This document shows, in pieces, positions 7,802 to 14,770 of a stretch of 64,000 bases of DNA. This DNA comes from Mycolicibacterium litorale (GTDB lineage: Bacteria; Actinomycetota; Actinomycetes; Mycobacteriales; Mycobacteriaceae). The stretch lies in the NCBI GenBank assembly GCA_002007745.1, contig CP019882.1:5828001-5892000 (forward strand), read 5' to 3'. How positions within the stretch are numbered: the first letter of the stretch is position 1; each line of letters begins with the position of its first letter. The notes under the pieces are model-generated. The model searched no databases and was not told the DNA's origin. It saw only the letters and a program-made list of their open reading frames with translations. A program made the position numbers and the translations under genes.

Positions 7802-8146
7802 TCAGCGCCCGGGCGAAACCCCGCGCACCGTCCACAGCACGCGGTAGGACCCCGCCGCCGGAACCCAGCCGAACTGCCGCGAATCCACCACACCGGGGGC
7901 GTGCGGGTTGTCCGAACGCGCTTCGAAGGTGGCCGAGCGGCCCCGTCCGCGGACCTCGCCGACCCGTTTGACCAGCCAACGGCTCGGCAGGGTGGGATCG
8001 GGGAAGACCCGCACCTGGCCGCGCCGGACAGCGCCACCCCGCCACGACAGCAGACCGTCACCGGGCCGCAGCGCTGGGCGCATCGAGTCCTCGACCACCA
8101 CGAACCGGCGCAGCGGCCAGTACCGAAGCCCATGGTTCTCGCCCAC
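7802..8146 (-). CDS. sodX: Nickel-type superoxide dismutase maturation protease (S24/S26-like)
   Basis: 114 aa signal-peptidase-like serine protease expected to remove the N-terminal propeptide of nickel SOD, exposing the His1 and Cys needed to bind nickel. The nucleophile motif is VVEDSMRPALRPGDGLL and the general-base Lys lies in RWLVKRVGEV. Pairing with the divergent nickel SOD gene supports the assignment. Start choice: the GTG at 8146 sits 7 nt after a TANNNT element (TACCCT on this strand), as for a leaderless message. An in-frame ATG at 8170 and a GTG at 8101 are alternatives. Confidence 0.8.
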   Translation of the reverse strand: MGENHGLRYWPLRRFVVVEDSMRPALRPGDGLLSWRGGAVRRGQVRVFPDPTLPSRWLVKRVGEVRGRGRSATFEARSDNPHAPGVVDSRQFGWVPAAGSYRVLWTVRGVSPGR

Positions 8147-8152
8147 CGTGAA

Positions 8153-8162
8153 AGGGTAAGTT
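8153..8162. promoter_or_regulatory. Overlapping divergent -10 elements of the nickel-SOD gene pair
   Basis: The 10 bp AGGGTAAGTT holds two TANNNT elements on opposite strands. TACCCT on the minus strand (8153-8158) lies 7 nt before the protease GTG at 8146, and TAAGTT on the plus strand (8157-8162) lies 7 nt before the SOD ATG at 8169. Only 22 bp separate the two start codons, so both genes would have leaderless transcripts from a shared, possibly mutually exclusive, promoter. Confidence 0.5.
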
Positions 8163-8168
8163 AAGGCC

Positions 8169-8590
8169 ATGCTGCATCGACTTTTCGCCAACGCCACCCC
8201 GCCCACGCCCACTGCGATCTGTACTGCGGTGTCTACGACCCCGCCCAGGCCAAGATCGAGGCGCTGTCCTGCCTCAAGACGATCCAGAAGTACAACGACT
8301 CCGACGACGAGCACTTCCGCACCCGCGCCATCATCATCAAGGAGCAGCGCGCCGAGGAGGTCAAGCACCACCTGATGGTGCTGTGGGCCGACTTCTTCAC
8401 CAAGGAGCACTTCGAGCAGTTCCCCAACCTGCACCAGCTGTTCTGGGACGGCGTGCATGGTGCCGGTGATGTTAAGAAGTCGACCGACGCAGCGGTGGCC
8501 GAGAAGCTGCTCGAGACCATCGACAAGATCGCCGACATCTTCTGGCAGACCGAGAAGGCCAAGGGCATGGGGGTCTACCCGCCCGCCTGA
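8169..8590 (+). CDS. sodN: Nickel superoxide dismutase (apparent 1-nt frameshift in the propeptide)
   Basis: Disproportionates superoxide with a nickel centre. The ATG at 8169 encodes MLHRLFANAT, but the mature enzyme continues in another frame: HCDLYCGVYDPAQAKIEAL from base 8210, 126 residues to 8590. That frame has no start codon before the nickel hook and follows a TAA at 8162. Adding one base to the C4 run at 8197-8200 gives a continuous 140 aa protein whose propeptide ends ATPAHA just before the hook. The hook reads HCDLYCGVY; the usual motif is HCxxPCGxY, so Pro5 is Tyr here. Nickel ligands His1, Cys2 and Cys6 are kept. The break is most likely a sequencing error. Confidence 0.85.
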
Positions 8591-8659
8591 GTCAGTTCAC
8601 CGACCAACGAGGCGACAGCGCTGCAGCCAACCCGGCCGCGGCGCTGTTGTCATATCGGA

Positions 8660-9376
8660 CTACTTCCACGCGAACAGCGGTTGTTCGAGACCGTCGACCG
8701 GGTCGTGTCGACCCTCCAGGCCGAGCCACCGCAGCTGCAGGAGGACCGCCCCGGTCGGTGCGTGGATGAGGTCGTTTCCGAGCGGGATCTGCACCACCGG
8801 GCGCGGGCTTTCCGGGATTGTGATGAAGCGCGGCGAATCGGGCCGCTGAAGCTGGTGCAGGCCAACGCGATACACCGCGACAACCTCGTCCGGCGCGGGA
8901 CGCGGTTCCAGGCGCCCGCCGCCCCAGAGCACCACCGGCGTGATCACGTACCCGGATCGGGTCGGATAATCGTCGAGCAGCCCCAACACCGACGATTCGG
9001 GCAATGCGACACCGACCTCCTCGTCGAGTTCACGCAGCGCCGCCTCGACCACGCCTTCACCGGGATCCAGCCGACCGCCGGGAAGTGCCCACTGGGCCGC
9101 ATGGGTGCTGAGCCGGGACGCCCTGCGGCACAACAGAAACGCCGCACCACCGGAAACCCCGACCATGCGGCCGTCCAAGCCCGCTGCCATCGGACGCCCG
9201 GCGATCCAGTCGTCCACCGGTGCCGGGTCGACGCGGTCTTCACCGACTTCGGAGTCCACGACCACGACCGCAACGGCGGCATGCCTTTTCGTGGGGTCGG
9301 TCACGATACGGCGATCGTGGGCGGCCAGATTCGTCTGCATTCGGTCGCGCAGCGCGTCGTCATAACTGATCGTCAC
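8660..9376 (-). CDS. Nudix hydrolase
   Basis: 238 aa cytoplasmic pyrophosphohydrolase. The Nudix box is complete: GGRLDPGEGVVEAAL followed by RELDEEVGV gives G-x5-E-x7-RE-x2-EE-x-G. It is preceded by GAAFLLCRRA and QWALPG. The length and internal NPVV-like portion (TPVVLWGG) recall CoA-pyrophosphatase-type Nudix proteins, but the CoA-specific signature is not clear, so the substrate is left open. It starts with GTG. A strong GC hairpin lies between this gene and the secreted-protein gene upstream on the same strand, so it is probably transcribed separately. Confidence 0.85.
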   Translation of the reverse strand: MTISYDDALRDRMQTNLAAHDRRIVTDPTKRHAAVAVVVVDSEVGEDRVDPAPVDDWIAGRPMAAGLDGRMVGVSGGAAFLLCRRASRLSTHAAQWALPGGRLDPGEGVVEAALRELDEEVGVALPESSVLGLLDDYPTRSGYVITPVVLWGGGRLEPRPAPDEVVAVYRVGLHQLQRPDSPRFITIPESPRPVVQIPLGNDLIHAPTGAVLLQLRWLGLEGRHDPVDGLEQPLFAWK

Positions 9377-9390
9377 CGTCTGACCATAGC

Positions 9391-9439
9391 GACGCCGCCG
9401 GCACCACCCTCCAGGCAGACAGGAGGCGCCGGCGGCGTC
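9391..9439. terminator. Long GC-rich hairpin, probable bidirectional terminator
   Basis: Perfect 12-bp arms (GACGCCGCCGGC at 9391-9402, complement at 9428-9439) enclose a second pairing CCTCC (9408-9412) with GGAGG (9422-9426). It follows the small secreted-protein gene and precedes the Nudix gene, both on the minus strand. There is no U-tract, as is common for mycobacterial hairpin terminators. Confidence 0.65.
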
Positions 9440-9449
9440 GCGGTCACCG

Positions 9450-9731
9450 TCAGTAGGTCGGGATGAACACCCCGTTCATCCACACACCCCAGTGCTGCCA
9501 GCCGGCGTCCCACACCTGCGGATTGCCATTGGCCCACGACGGGTCGACGGGCTTGGGCGGCGCCCACGCCGGCGCACTGGAGACCTCCGGACCCGCTGGC
9601 GGCAGCGCGGGCTGACCGGGGGCGGGTGGCGGGGGCGGGTTGGCGCCTGCGGTGGCGGCCCCCAGGCCGAGAGCGCTTGCTGCTAATCCACCGGCGATAG
9701 CGGCACCGGCGACAATGTCGGTCAACCTCAT
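9450..9731 (-). CDS. Small secreted Pro-rich protein
   Basis: 93 aa protein with a typical signal peptide (residues 1-29, cleavage near ATAGANP), then a Pro/Ala-rich linker NPPPPPAPGQPALPPAGP and a Trp-rich C-terminus (WANGNPQVWDAGWQHWGVWMNG). This architecture is common among small exported mycobacterial proteins of unknown function. The ATG at 9731 has GGAGCTGGAAG upstream. It ends about 10 nt before the hairpin. Confidence 0.75.
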   Translation of the reverse strand: MRLTDIVAGAAIAGGLAASALGLGAATAGANPPPPPAPGQPALPPAGPEVSSAPAWAPPKPVDPSWANGNPQVWDAGWQHWGVWMNGVFIPTY

Positions 9732-9886
9732 GGCTTCCAGCTCCAATCGTGAGTTCGCTAGGGACGTGCCTGGTACCGATATAGCTATCCAGTTCCGTCC
9801 GGCGTAAACATCACGGGAACTCCGCGTGCTCAATCAGTCTCGACCCATCACCGACGCGACGGACAACCCTGTCGCAAGCTGCTGCC

Positions 9887-10240
9887 TCAGCGCTTGAGCG
9901 GGCTGTAGAACACCAACCCGTTGCCCTTGTTGTCGTAAACCACGGCACGGCGCTCGTGCGCGTCGTCATAGGGACCCTTGACGATCCCGCCGCCGCTGGC
10001 CTCGACGGCCTTGGCCGCGGCGTCGACGTCAGCGGTCTTGATGCCGACCACGACCTGCCCGGGAATGGGGTGGTCGATCTCGGTCGCCAGCGCGAGGGTG
10101 ACCGCACCACCGTCGAGGGCCGCGAAATGGGTTCCGTCGCGGAACTTCACCGCCATACCCAGGGTGTCGCTGTAGAACCGGATCGATTCATCCAGGTCGT
10201 CCGTCGACAGGATGATCATCTTGACTTCGTGCTCGCTCAC
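9887..10240 (-). CDS. VOC-family (glyoxalase/dioxygenase-like) protein
   Basis: 117 aa single-domain protein with the paired beta-alpha-beta-beta-beta modules of the vicinal oxygen chelate superfamily: STDDLDESIRFYSDTLGM in the first half, IKTADVDAAAKAVEASGG and AVVYDNKGNGLVFYSP in the second. Such proteins are metal-dependent lyases, isomerases or antibiotic-binding proteins; the substrate is unknown. GTG start with AAGGAGG upstream. It is the last gene of the minus-strand cluster headed by the ECF sigma factor, 30 nt after its neighbour. Confidence 0.8.
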   Translation of the reverse strand: MSEHEVKMIILSTDDLDESIRFYSDTLGMAVKFRDGTHFAALDGGAVTLALATEIDHPIPGQVVVGIKTADVDAAAKAVEASGGGIVKGPYDDAHERRAVVYDNKGNGLVFYSPLKR

Positions 10241-10270
10241 TGCTGCCTCCTTGTCTGAAGCGCCTCCAGA

Positions 10271-11161
10271 CTAGGCCAGCGCGCCGGTGGCCAGCTCTCC
10301 CGGGTGGCGGCCCCGAGAAGTGGGATGCAGCCAGGCCGCCACGTTGCGCACGTAGTCTTTGAACGCGGCCAGCCGCGCCGGGTCTTCCTTGATCTGGGTG
10401 CCCGGCACCTCGCTGACGAACGATGGTGCGCCGCAGTCCAAATCCCAGTTGTAGTCGGCGAAGTGATGGAACGTCGACTCGGCCACCGCGCGGCCCAGTG
10501 GCGTGCCGTCCGGTGCGAGGTCACCGTCGAGCACCACGGCCAGGTTGAAGGACCGCCCGCTCGCGGTGCTGCGGCCCCGGGCCAGGACGGTCGACCCGGC
10601 GACGGTCGCCGACACCGCCCCTTCGTGCGGATGCGCCGGGAACCACTCGATGCGTCCGCTCGCGGTCCGACGCGTGCGCAGCAGTTGGTGCATCGGTTCG
10701 TCGGCGAACACCGGTTGGTAGTCGCCGTTGGCGCCGGAGTGGAAGTTGGGCCAGGCGATCGTCGGGGTGTCCCGGTCGTCGCACAGGTGTCGCTGGTCGA
10801 CGGTGTTGTCGGCGAAGACGTTGACTCGTCCCAGCGACCCGAGCCGCGACAGACAGCATCCCAGGTCCTGGTGGTCGCGCGCAGTGAGGACACCTCCCCC
10901 GTTGCGGCGGAACCGTCCGATCGCCTCGGCTTCGGCATCGGTCAGGCCGTCCCCGACGTCGACGGCGAGCAGCCACAACTGATCGATGGGCAGCTCGTCG
11001 AGGTGGCTGAGCACCGGGTCGTCCTGGCCGACGGGTGCGCGGTTGCGGGCCATGACCTGATGCCCGGCGGCCCGCAGTTCAGCGGCCAGCAGCGAGAACC
11101 GGGTGATGTCCCAGTCGTCGGGGCGCGTTTCGATCGTCGTCTGCAATAGTATTCGTGACAT
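10271..11161 (-). CDS. Protein of unknown function, ThuA/GATase1-like fold suspected
   Basis: 296 aa cytoplasmic protein. The N-terminal half reads like a class-I glutamine-amidotransferase-type Rossmann domain: LLAAELRAAGHQV, LWLLAVDVGDGLTDAEAEAI, FRRNGGGVLTARDHQDLG. Later it has His-rich motifs FHSGANGDYQP, WFPAHPHEGAV and ESTFHHFADYNWD that could bind a metal, as in ThuA-like proteins. This is a resemblance, not a firm family match. The ATG has AAAGGAATG upstream. It sits between the cupin and VOC genes of the sigma-factor cluster. Confidence 0.55.
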   Translation of the reverse strand: MSRILLQTTIETRPDDWDITRFSLLAAELRAAGHQVMARNRAPVGQDDPVLSHLDELPIDQLWLLAVDVGDGLTDAEAEAIGRFRRNGGGVLTARDHQDLGCCLSRLGSLGRVNVFADNTVDQRHLCDDRDTPTIAWPNFHSGANGDYQPVFADEPMHQLLRTRRTASGRIEWFPAHPHEGAVSATVAGSTVLARGRSTASGRSFNLAVVLDGDLAPDGTPLGRAVAESTFHHFADYNWDLDCGAPSFVSEVPGTQIKEDPARLAAFKDYVRNVAAWLHPTSRGRHPGELATGALA

Positions 11162-11167
11162 CGGAAA

Positions 11168-11599
11168 TCATTCCTTTCCAGCGCTTTCGGTTCGGGTTGG
11201 CACCCTCAGATGGCGGCGTTGCGCCAGTTCGTTGTCGTCGACGAGTTCGAGCATCGGTCGGCCGGGGACGCAGAACATCGTCACCAGAAACCGGCTGGCG
11301 ATATCCTGCCGGTTGTTGGCGTCGCTGTAGTGGATGACGTCGCCGCCGGGTTCCCAGAATGCCTCGCCGGCGCGGATGACCCGGGGTGGTTCGCCTTCAA
11401 GTTCGAAGAGCATCTCTCCGGAGAGCATGTAGCCGAAGGCGGGTCCGCTCGGGTGCCGATGCGGCGGGGCTCCGGCACTTCCTGGCGGGTATTCGATGAC
11501 CACGGTCATTGCCTCCGCGCCGGGTGCAATGGCCGGCGGATGTACCGTCTGCACCACTGTCAGGGCGTTCTTCCAGTGTGGGTCATAGCTTTTCGACAT
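11168..11599 (-). CDS. Cupin-domain protein
   Basis: 143 aa single cupin. Motif 1 is seen in GAPPHRHPSGPAFGYMLSGE (two His and the Glu/Tyr positions of the metal site) and motif 2 in WEPGGDVIHYSDANN (His). Such small cupins act as sensors, isomerases or dioxygenases. It lacks the N-terminal zinc-binding HxxxCxxC domain of ChrR-type anti-sigma factors. The ATG at 11599 follows GAAAGGA. It sits 13 nt after the SDR gene and 6 nt before the unknown gene, and so within the sigma-factor operon. Confidence 0.82.
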   Translation of the reverse strand: MSKSYDPHWKNALTVVQTVHPPAIAPGAEAMTVVIEYPPGSAGAPPHRHPSGPAFGYMLSGEMLFELEGEPPRVIRAGEAFWEPGGDVIHYSDANNRQDIASRFLVTMFCVPGRPMLELVDDNELAQRRHLRVPTRTESAGKE

Positions 11600-11612
11600 G
11601 ACAGTCCTTTCT

Positions 11613-12353
11613 TCAGATGGCGCTGCCGCCACCATCGGCGTGCAGGGTGGAGCCGGTGATGAAACTGGAGCGCGGCGAAGCCAGGAAGAGCACCGCGTGG
11701 GCGATCTCCTCGGGATCGGCGGTCCTGCCGAGCGGCAGTGCGCGGCCCAGTTCCTCGTTGACATCGCCCCACTGCGCCTGCACGCCTTCGGTTCTGGTCG
11801 GCCCGGGCGCCACACTGTTGACCCGCACTCCATAGGGGCCGAACTCGGCGGCCCAGGCACGGGTCAGCGATTCGACAGCGGCCTTGGATGCGCCGTAGGT
11901 GGAGGCGCCGCCGACGCCTTTGGAGGCGACCATCGAGGTGACGTTGACGATGCTGCCGCGCCGCCGATCCAGCATGCCCGCCACCAATCCGGCAGTCAGG
12001 AAGTAGGTGCCGCGGACGTTGGTGTCGAAGGTCCGCTCGAAGCTGTCGATGTCCTGGTCAACGGTGAGCGCGCCGGGGAAGCTGGCGGCGTTGTTGACCA
12101 GGATGTCGACCTCGCCGGCCAGTGGGACCAGCTGCGCTACCGACGCGATGTCGGCGAGGTCGGCCCGCACGAATCGGACGTCGCCGCCCAGTTGCCCGGC
12201 CGCGCGTTCGCCGCGTCGCTGGTCTCGGCCGGTGACGATCACCGACGCCCCCGCACCGGCCAGCAGTCGGGCACAAGCCAATCCGATGCCCGCGGTGCCA
12301 CCGGTGACCAGCGCCGTCCGGTTACCCAGTCCCATGCCGTGCGCCCCGCTCAT
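11613..12353 (-). CDS. SDR-family oxidoreductase
   Basis: 246 aa classical short-chain dehydrogenase. The NAD(P) motif is TGGTAGIG (about residues 18-25), NNAAS replaces NNAG, and the active site has Ser in VNVTSM with Tyr and Lys in STYGASKAA. The C-terminus FITGSTLHADGG is usual. The start overlaps the sigma-factor stop by 4 nt (ATGA), so synthesis is coupled to the sigma factor. Cofactor preference and substrate are not readable. Confidence 0.88.
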   Translation of the reverse strand: MSGAHGMGLGNRTALVTGGTAGIGLACARLLAGAGASVIVTGRDQRRGERAAGQLGGDVRFVRADLADIASVAQLVPLAGEVDILVNNAASFPGALTVDQDIDSFERTFDTNVRGTYFLTAGLVAGMLDRRRGSIVNVTSMVASKGVGGASTYGASKAAVESLTRAWAAEFGPYGVRVNSVAPGPTRTEGVQAQWGDVNEELGRALPLGRTADPEEIAHAVLFLASPRSSFITGSTLHADGGGSAI

Positions 12354-12925
12354 GCGACGTGAGCGGTGTCGGCGAGAGCCACCCGCAGCCGTTGCCTGCC
12401 GCGCGAGACCCTCGACATGACCGTCCCGCGTGGCACGTCGAGGATCGCCGCGGTCTCGGTGAACGTGTGCCCCTGCACCTCGGCGTAGAACAGCGCCGTG
12501 CGGAAGTTCTCCGGGAGGGTGGCCATCGCCGCCCGGATCCGGTGGTTGGGCAGTCCGTCGATCGCCTCAGCCTCGGCCGAGCGCCCTGCCGAGGGCTGCC
12601 GCGCCGCACTGGCCGCCAATTCGCGCTCCGTCACCCCGTCGACCGGCACCTCGGCGGGTCGGCGCTGCCGCAGCCGGTGGGTGCTCACCCAGCGGTTGTG
12701 CAGAATCCGGAACAGCCACGCCCGCAAGTCGGTGCCCTCGCGGAAGGTGTGGAAACCGGCGAAGGCATTCAACAAGGTGTCCTGCAGCAGATCCTCGGCG
12801 TCGGCTTGGGTCCGGGTCAGTCCGCGGGCGCGGCGCAGCAGGGCGTCGAACAGGGGCGCCGCCTCGCGGGCGAAGCGCGCTGCGGCGTCCTCCCCGGACG
12901 CTGGCGGTGCGGACGGGACGGTCAT
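12350..12925 (-). CDS. ECF RNA polymerase sigma factor
   Basis: 191 aa group-IV sigma factor with sigma2 (QADAEDLLQDTLLNAFAGFHTF, then TDLRAWLFRILHNRW) and sigma4 (LPENFRTALFYAEVQGHTFTETAAILDVPRGTVMSRVSRGRQRL). The DLRAWLFRILHN segment resembles the SigH/SigE-like redox-stress group. No anti-sigma gene is visible: the coupled downstream gene is an SDR and the next a cupin. The upstream gene on the same strand encodes an HD protein, 107 nt away. The ATG follows GAGGAGA at good spacing. Its regulon and control mechanism are unknown. Confidence 0.88.
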   Translation of the reverse strand: MTVPSAPPASGEDAAARFAREAAPLFDALLRRARGLTRTQADAEDLLQDTLLNAFAGFHTFREGTDLRAWLFRILHNRWVSTHRLRQRRPAEVPVDGVTERELAASAARQPSAGRSAEAEAIDGLPNHRIRAAMATLPENFRTALFYAEVQGHTFTETAAILDVPRGTVMSRVSRGRQRLRVALADTAHVA

Positions 12926-13032
12926 GGTGAATCTCCTCGATGCGTCGGCAGGCTGTCGAGATCAGCCTCGCGGCGCCGGCGGCAAAGCGAACCCTTGATA
13001 GTCCGTAGTCCGTGGCCGGCCCCGCGGGCCCG

Positions 13033-13689
13033 TTACTGCGGCCAGCTGTTGCCCAGGATGAGATCGACGAAGTCCTGGCGGACGAAACCACTGTCGAAAC
13101 GCTCGAGCAGGTCGGCGTTCATCGTGCCGAAGGTGGTGTCCGGGCGGTTGCGCACACCGTCGATGAAGGCATGCAGGATGCGGTGCTTGAAATCCGGCCG
13201 GGGATGAGCGGCGACGACGGCCGCAATGGCCTCGGCGTCGAGGTCGTCGCGGCCGATCCCGATGACATCGGTTTCGACTCCCGCGGTGACCAGCGCGGTC
13301 TCCGGCTCGAGGAATTCGGGCACACCCGGTGTGGTGTGCAGGGCGATGCCGAGCCAGACCTTGCGGGCGGCGGCTTCGTCGACACCGCGGCGCAGCAGGA
13401 AATCACGTGCCGCGTTGGCACCGTCGACCTCGAAGCGCAGCGAGGACGAAGTCCGGTACGGCTCGGTGAGCCCGAGGTCGTGGAACATCGCGCCGACGTA
13501 GAGCAGCTCCAGGTCGGGCTGCAGCCCACGACGGCGGCCCTGCAATGCGCCGAACAGGAACACCCGGCGGGAGTGGTGGAACAGCAGGTCGTCCTCGGCC
13601 TCGCGGATGAAGGCGGTGACGTCACGCACCAAAGCGGTGTCGGGGATCGTGATGCCGGCGATGGTGTCGCCGATGTGGGTGGTCATCAT
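13033..13689 (-). CDS. HD-domain metal-dependent hydrolase
   Basis: 218 aa protein with HHSRRVFLFG, then the HD pair in VGAMFHDLGL and a further His in LGIALHTTPG, followed by AAHPRPDFKHRILHAF. This fits HD-domain hydrolases resembling cyanamide hydratase. The start is one of two tandem ATGs (13689 or 13686) after AAGGAGCC. It lies directly upstream of the sigma-factor gene and is divergent from a GlxA-type regulator, a regulator class often found beside such hydrolases. The substrate is not identified. Confidence 0.78.
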   Translation of the reverse strand: MMTTHIGDTIAGITIPDTALVRDVTAFIREAEDDLLFHHSRRVFLFGALQGRRRGLQPDLELLYVGAMFHDLGLTEPYRTSSSLRFEVDGANAARDFLLRRGVDEAAARKVWLGIALHTTPGVPEFLEPETALVTAGVETDVIGIGRDDLDAEAIAAVVAAHPRPDFKHRILHAFIDGVRNRPDTTFGTMNADLLERFDSGFVRQDFVDLILGNSWPQ

Positions 13690-13795
13690 TGGCTCCTTAT
13701 AGCGATGAACTGGTACTGCCAGCGTGCGCCGGTGAGCTGATCCCCGAGGACCTCGAGTGCGTCACGTTTCCCACAGAAAGCGCCACAATTGGTGG

Positions 13796-14770
13796 GTGAC
13801 TGACAGCGGCGGTCCGCGGGCGGTCGTCATCGTGGTCTTCGACGGAGTCAAGCTGCTCGACGCAGCGGGCCCGGCCGAGGTGTTCGCCGAGGCGAACCGG
13901 TTCGGGGCCGATTACCGGTTGGAATTCGCCTCGGTGGACGGCCGCGATGTGATGACGACGATCGGCACGCGATTCGCCGTCACCCAGACCATTTCGGCGA
14001 TCGACGCCGTCGACACCGTCATGGTGGCCGGCGGCGACGTTCTGGTGGGGCAGCCGATCGACCCGAACCTGGTGGCCGCCGTGCGGGGCGCGTCGGGTCA
14101 CACCCGACGGCTGGCCTCGGTGTGTACCGGGTCGTTCATCCTGGCTCAGGCCGGCCTGCTCGACGGCCGCCGGGCCACCACGCACTGGCGGCACGGCCGA
14201 CTGCTGGCCCGCGCGTTCCCCGAGATCAGTGTCGAACCCGATGCGATCTTCGTCCAGGACGGCAACGTGTTCACCTCGGCCGGGGTGTCGTCGGGTATCG
14301 ACCTGGCCCTGGGGCTGGTCGAGCTGGACTACGGCAGCGCGCTGGTCCGCGAGGTCGCACGCTCACTGGTGGTGTACCTCAAGCGCTCGGGCGGGCAGTC
14401 CCAGTTCTCGGTGCTTGTCGAGGCCGACCCGGCGCCGACATCGGCGTTGCGTCCGGCCACCGACGCGATCGCCGCCGATCCCACTGGCGACCACAGTGTC
14501 AAACGCCTTGCCGCCCAAGCCTCGCTGAGCACCCGTCAGTTGACGCGCTTGTTCCAGTCGGAGTTGGGCACCACGCCGGCCCGCTACGTCGAGATGGTGC
14601 GCGTCGACGTCGCCAGGGCCGCACTCGATGCCGGACACAGCATCACCGAGACGGCCCGGCTCGCCGGCTTCGGCAGCGCGGAGACCCTGCGGCGGGTGTT
14701 CGTCAGTCACCTCGGCCTGTCGCCGAGGGCCTACCGGGACAGGTTTCGCACCGCCGCACGGGGCGGCTAA
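13796..14770 (+). CDS. GlxA-type AraC-family transcriptional regulator
   Basis: 324 aa two-domain regulator. The N-terminal DJ-1/PfpI-like domain (residues 8-190) contains AVVIVVFDGVKLLDAAGPAE and the nucleophile-elbow Cys in SVCTGSFILAQAG. The C-terminal AraC domain has two helix-turn-helices (HSVKRLAAQASLSTRQLTRLFQ, then SITETARLAGFGSAETLRRVF). The GTG at 13796 begins the conserved domain; an upstream in-frame start at 13757 would add 13 residues. It is divergent from the HD gene, so it probably controls the HD/sigma cluster. Its stop overlaps that of the convergent LuxR gene by 4 nt. Confidence 0.85.
   Translation: MTDSGGPRAVVIVVFDGVKLLDAAGPAEVFAEANRFGADYRLEFASVDGRDVMTTIGTRFAVTQTISAIDAVDTVMVAGGDVLVGQPIDPNLVAAVRGASGHTRRLASVCTGSFILAQAGLLDGRRATTHWRHGRLLARAFPEISVEPDAIFVQDGNVFTSAGVSSGIDLALGLVELDYGSALVREVARSLVVYLKRSGGQSQFSVLVEADPAPTSALRPATDAIAADPTGDHSVKRLAAQASLSTRQLTRLFQSELGTTPARYVEMVRVDVARAALDAGHSITETARLAGFGSAETLRRVFVSHLGLSPRAYRDRFRTAARGG

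Noticed and set aside
8375..8590. Treating the nickel SOD as a short 71-residue protein from the internal ATG at 8375
   Set aside because: This would lack the nickel hook that is plainly encoded just upstream in the same frame.
11168..11599. Cupin as a ChrR-type anti-sigma factor
   Set aside because: It lacks the N-terminal zinc-binding HxxxCxxC helix domain of that family; only a bare cupin is present.
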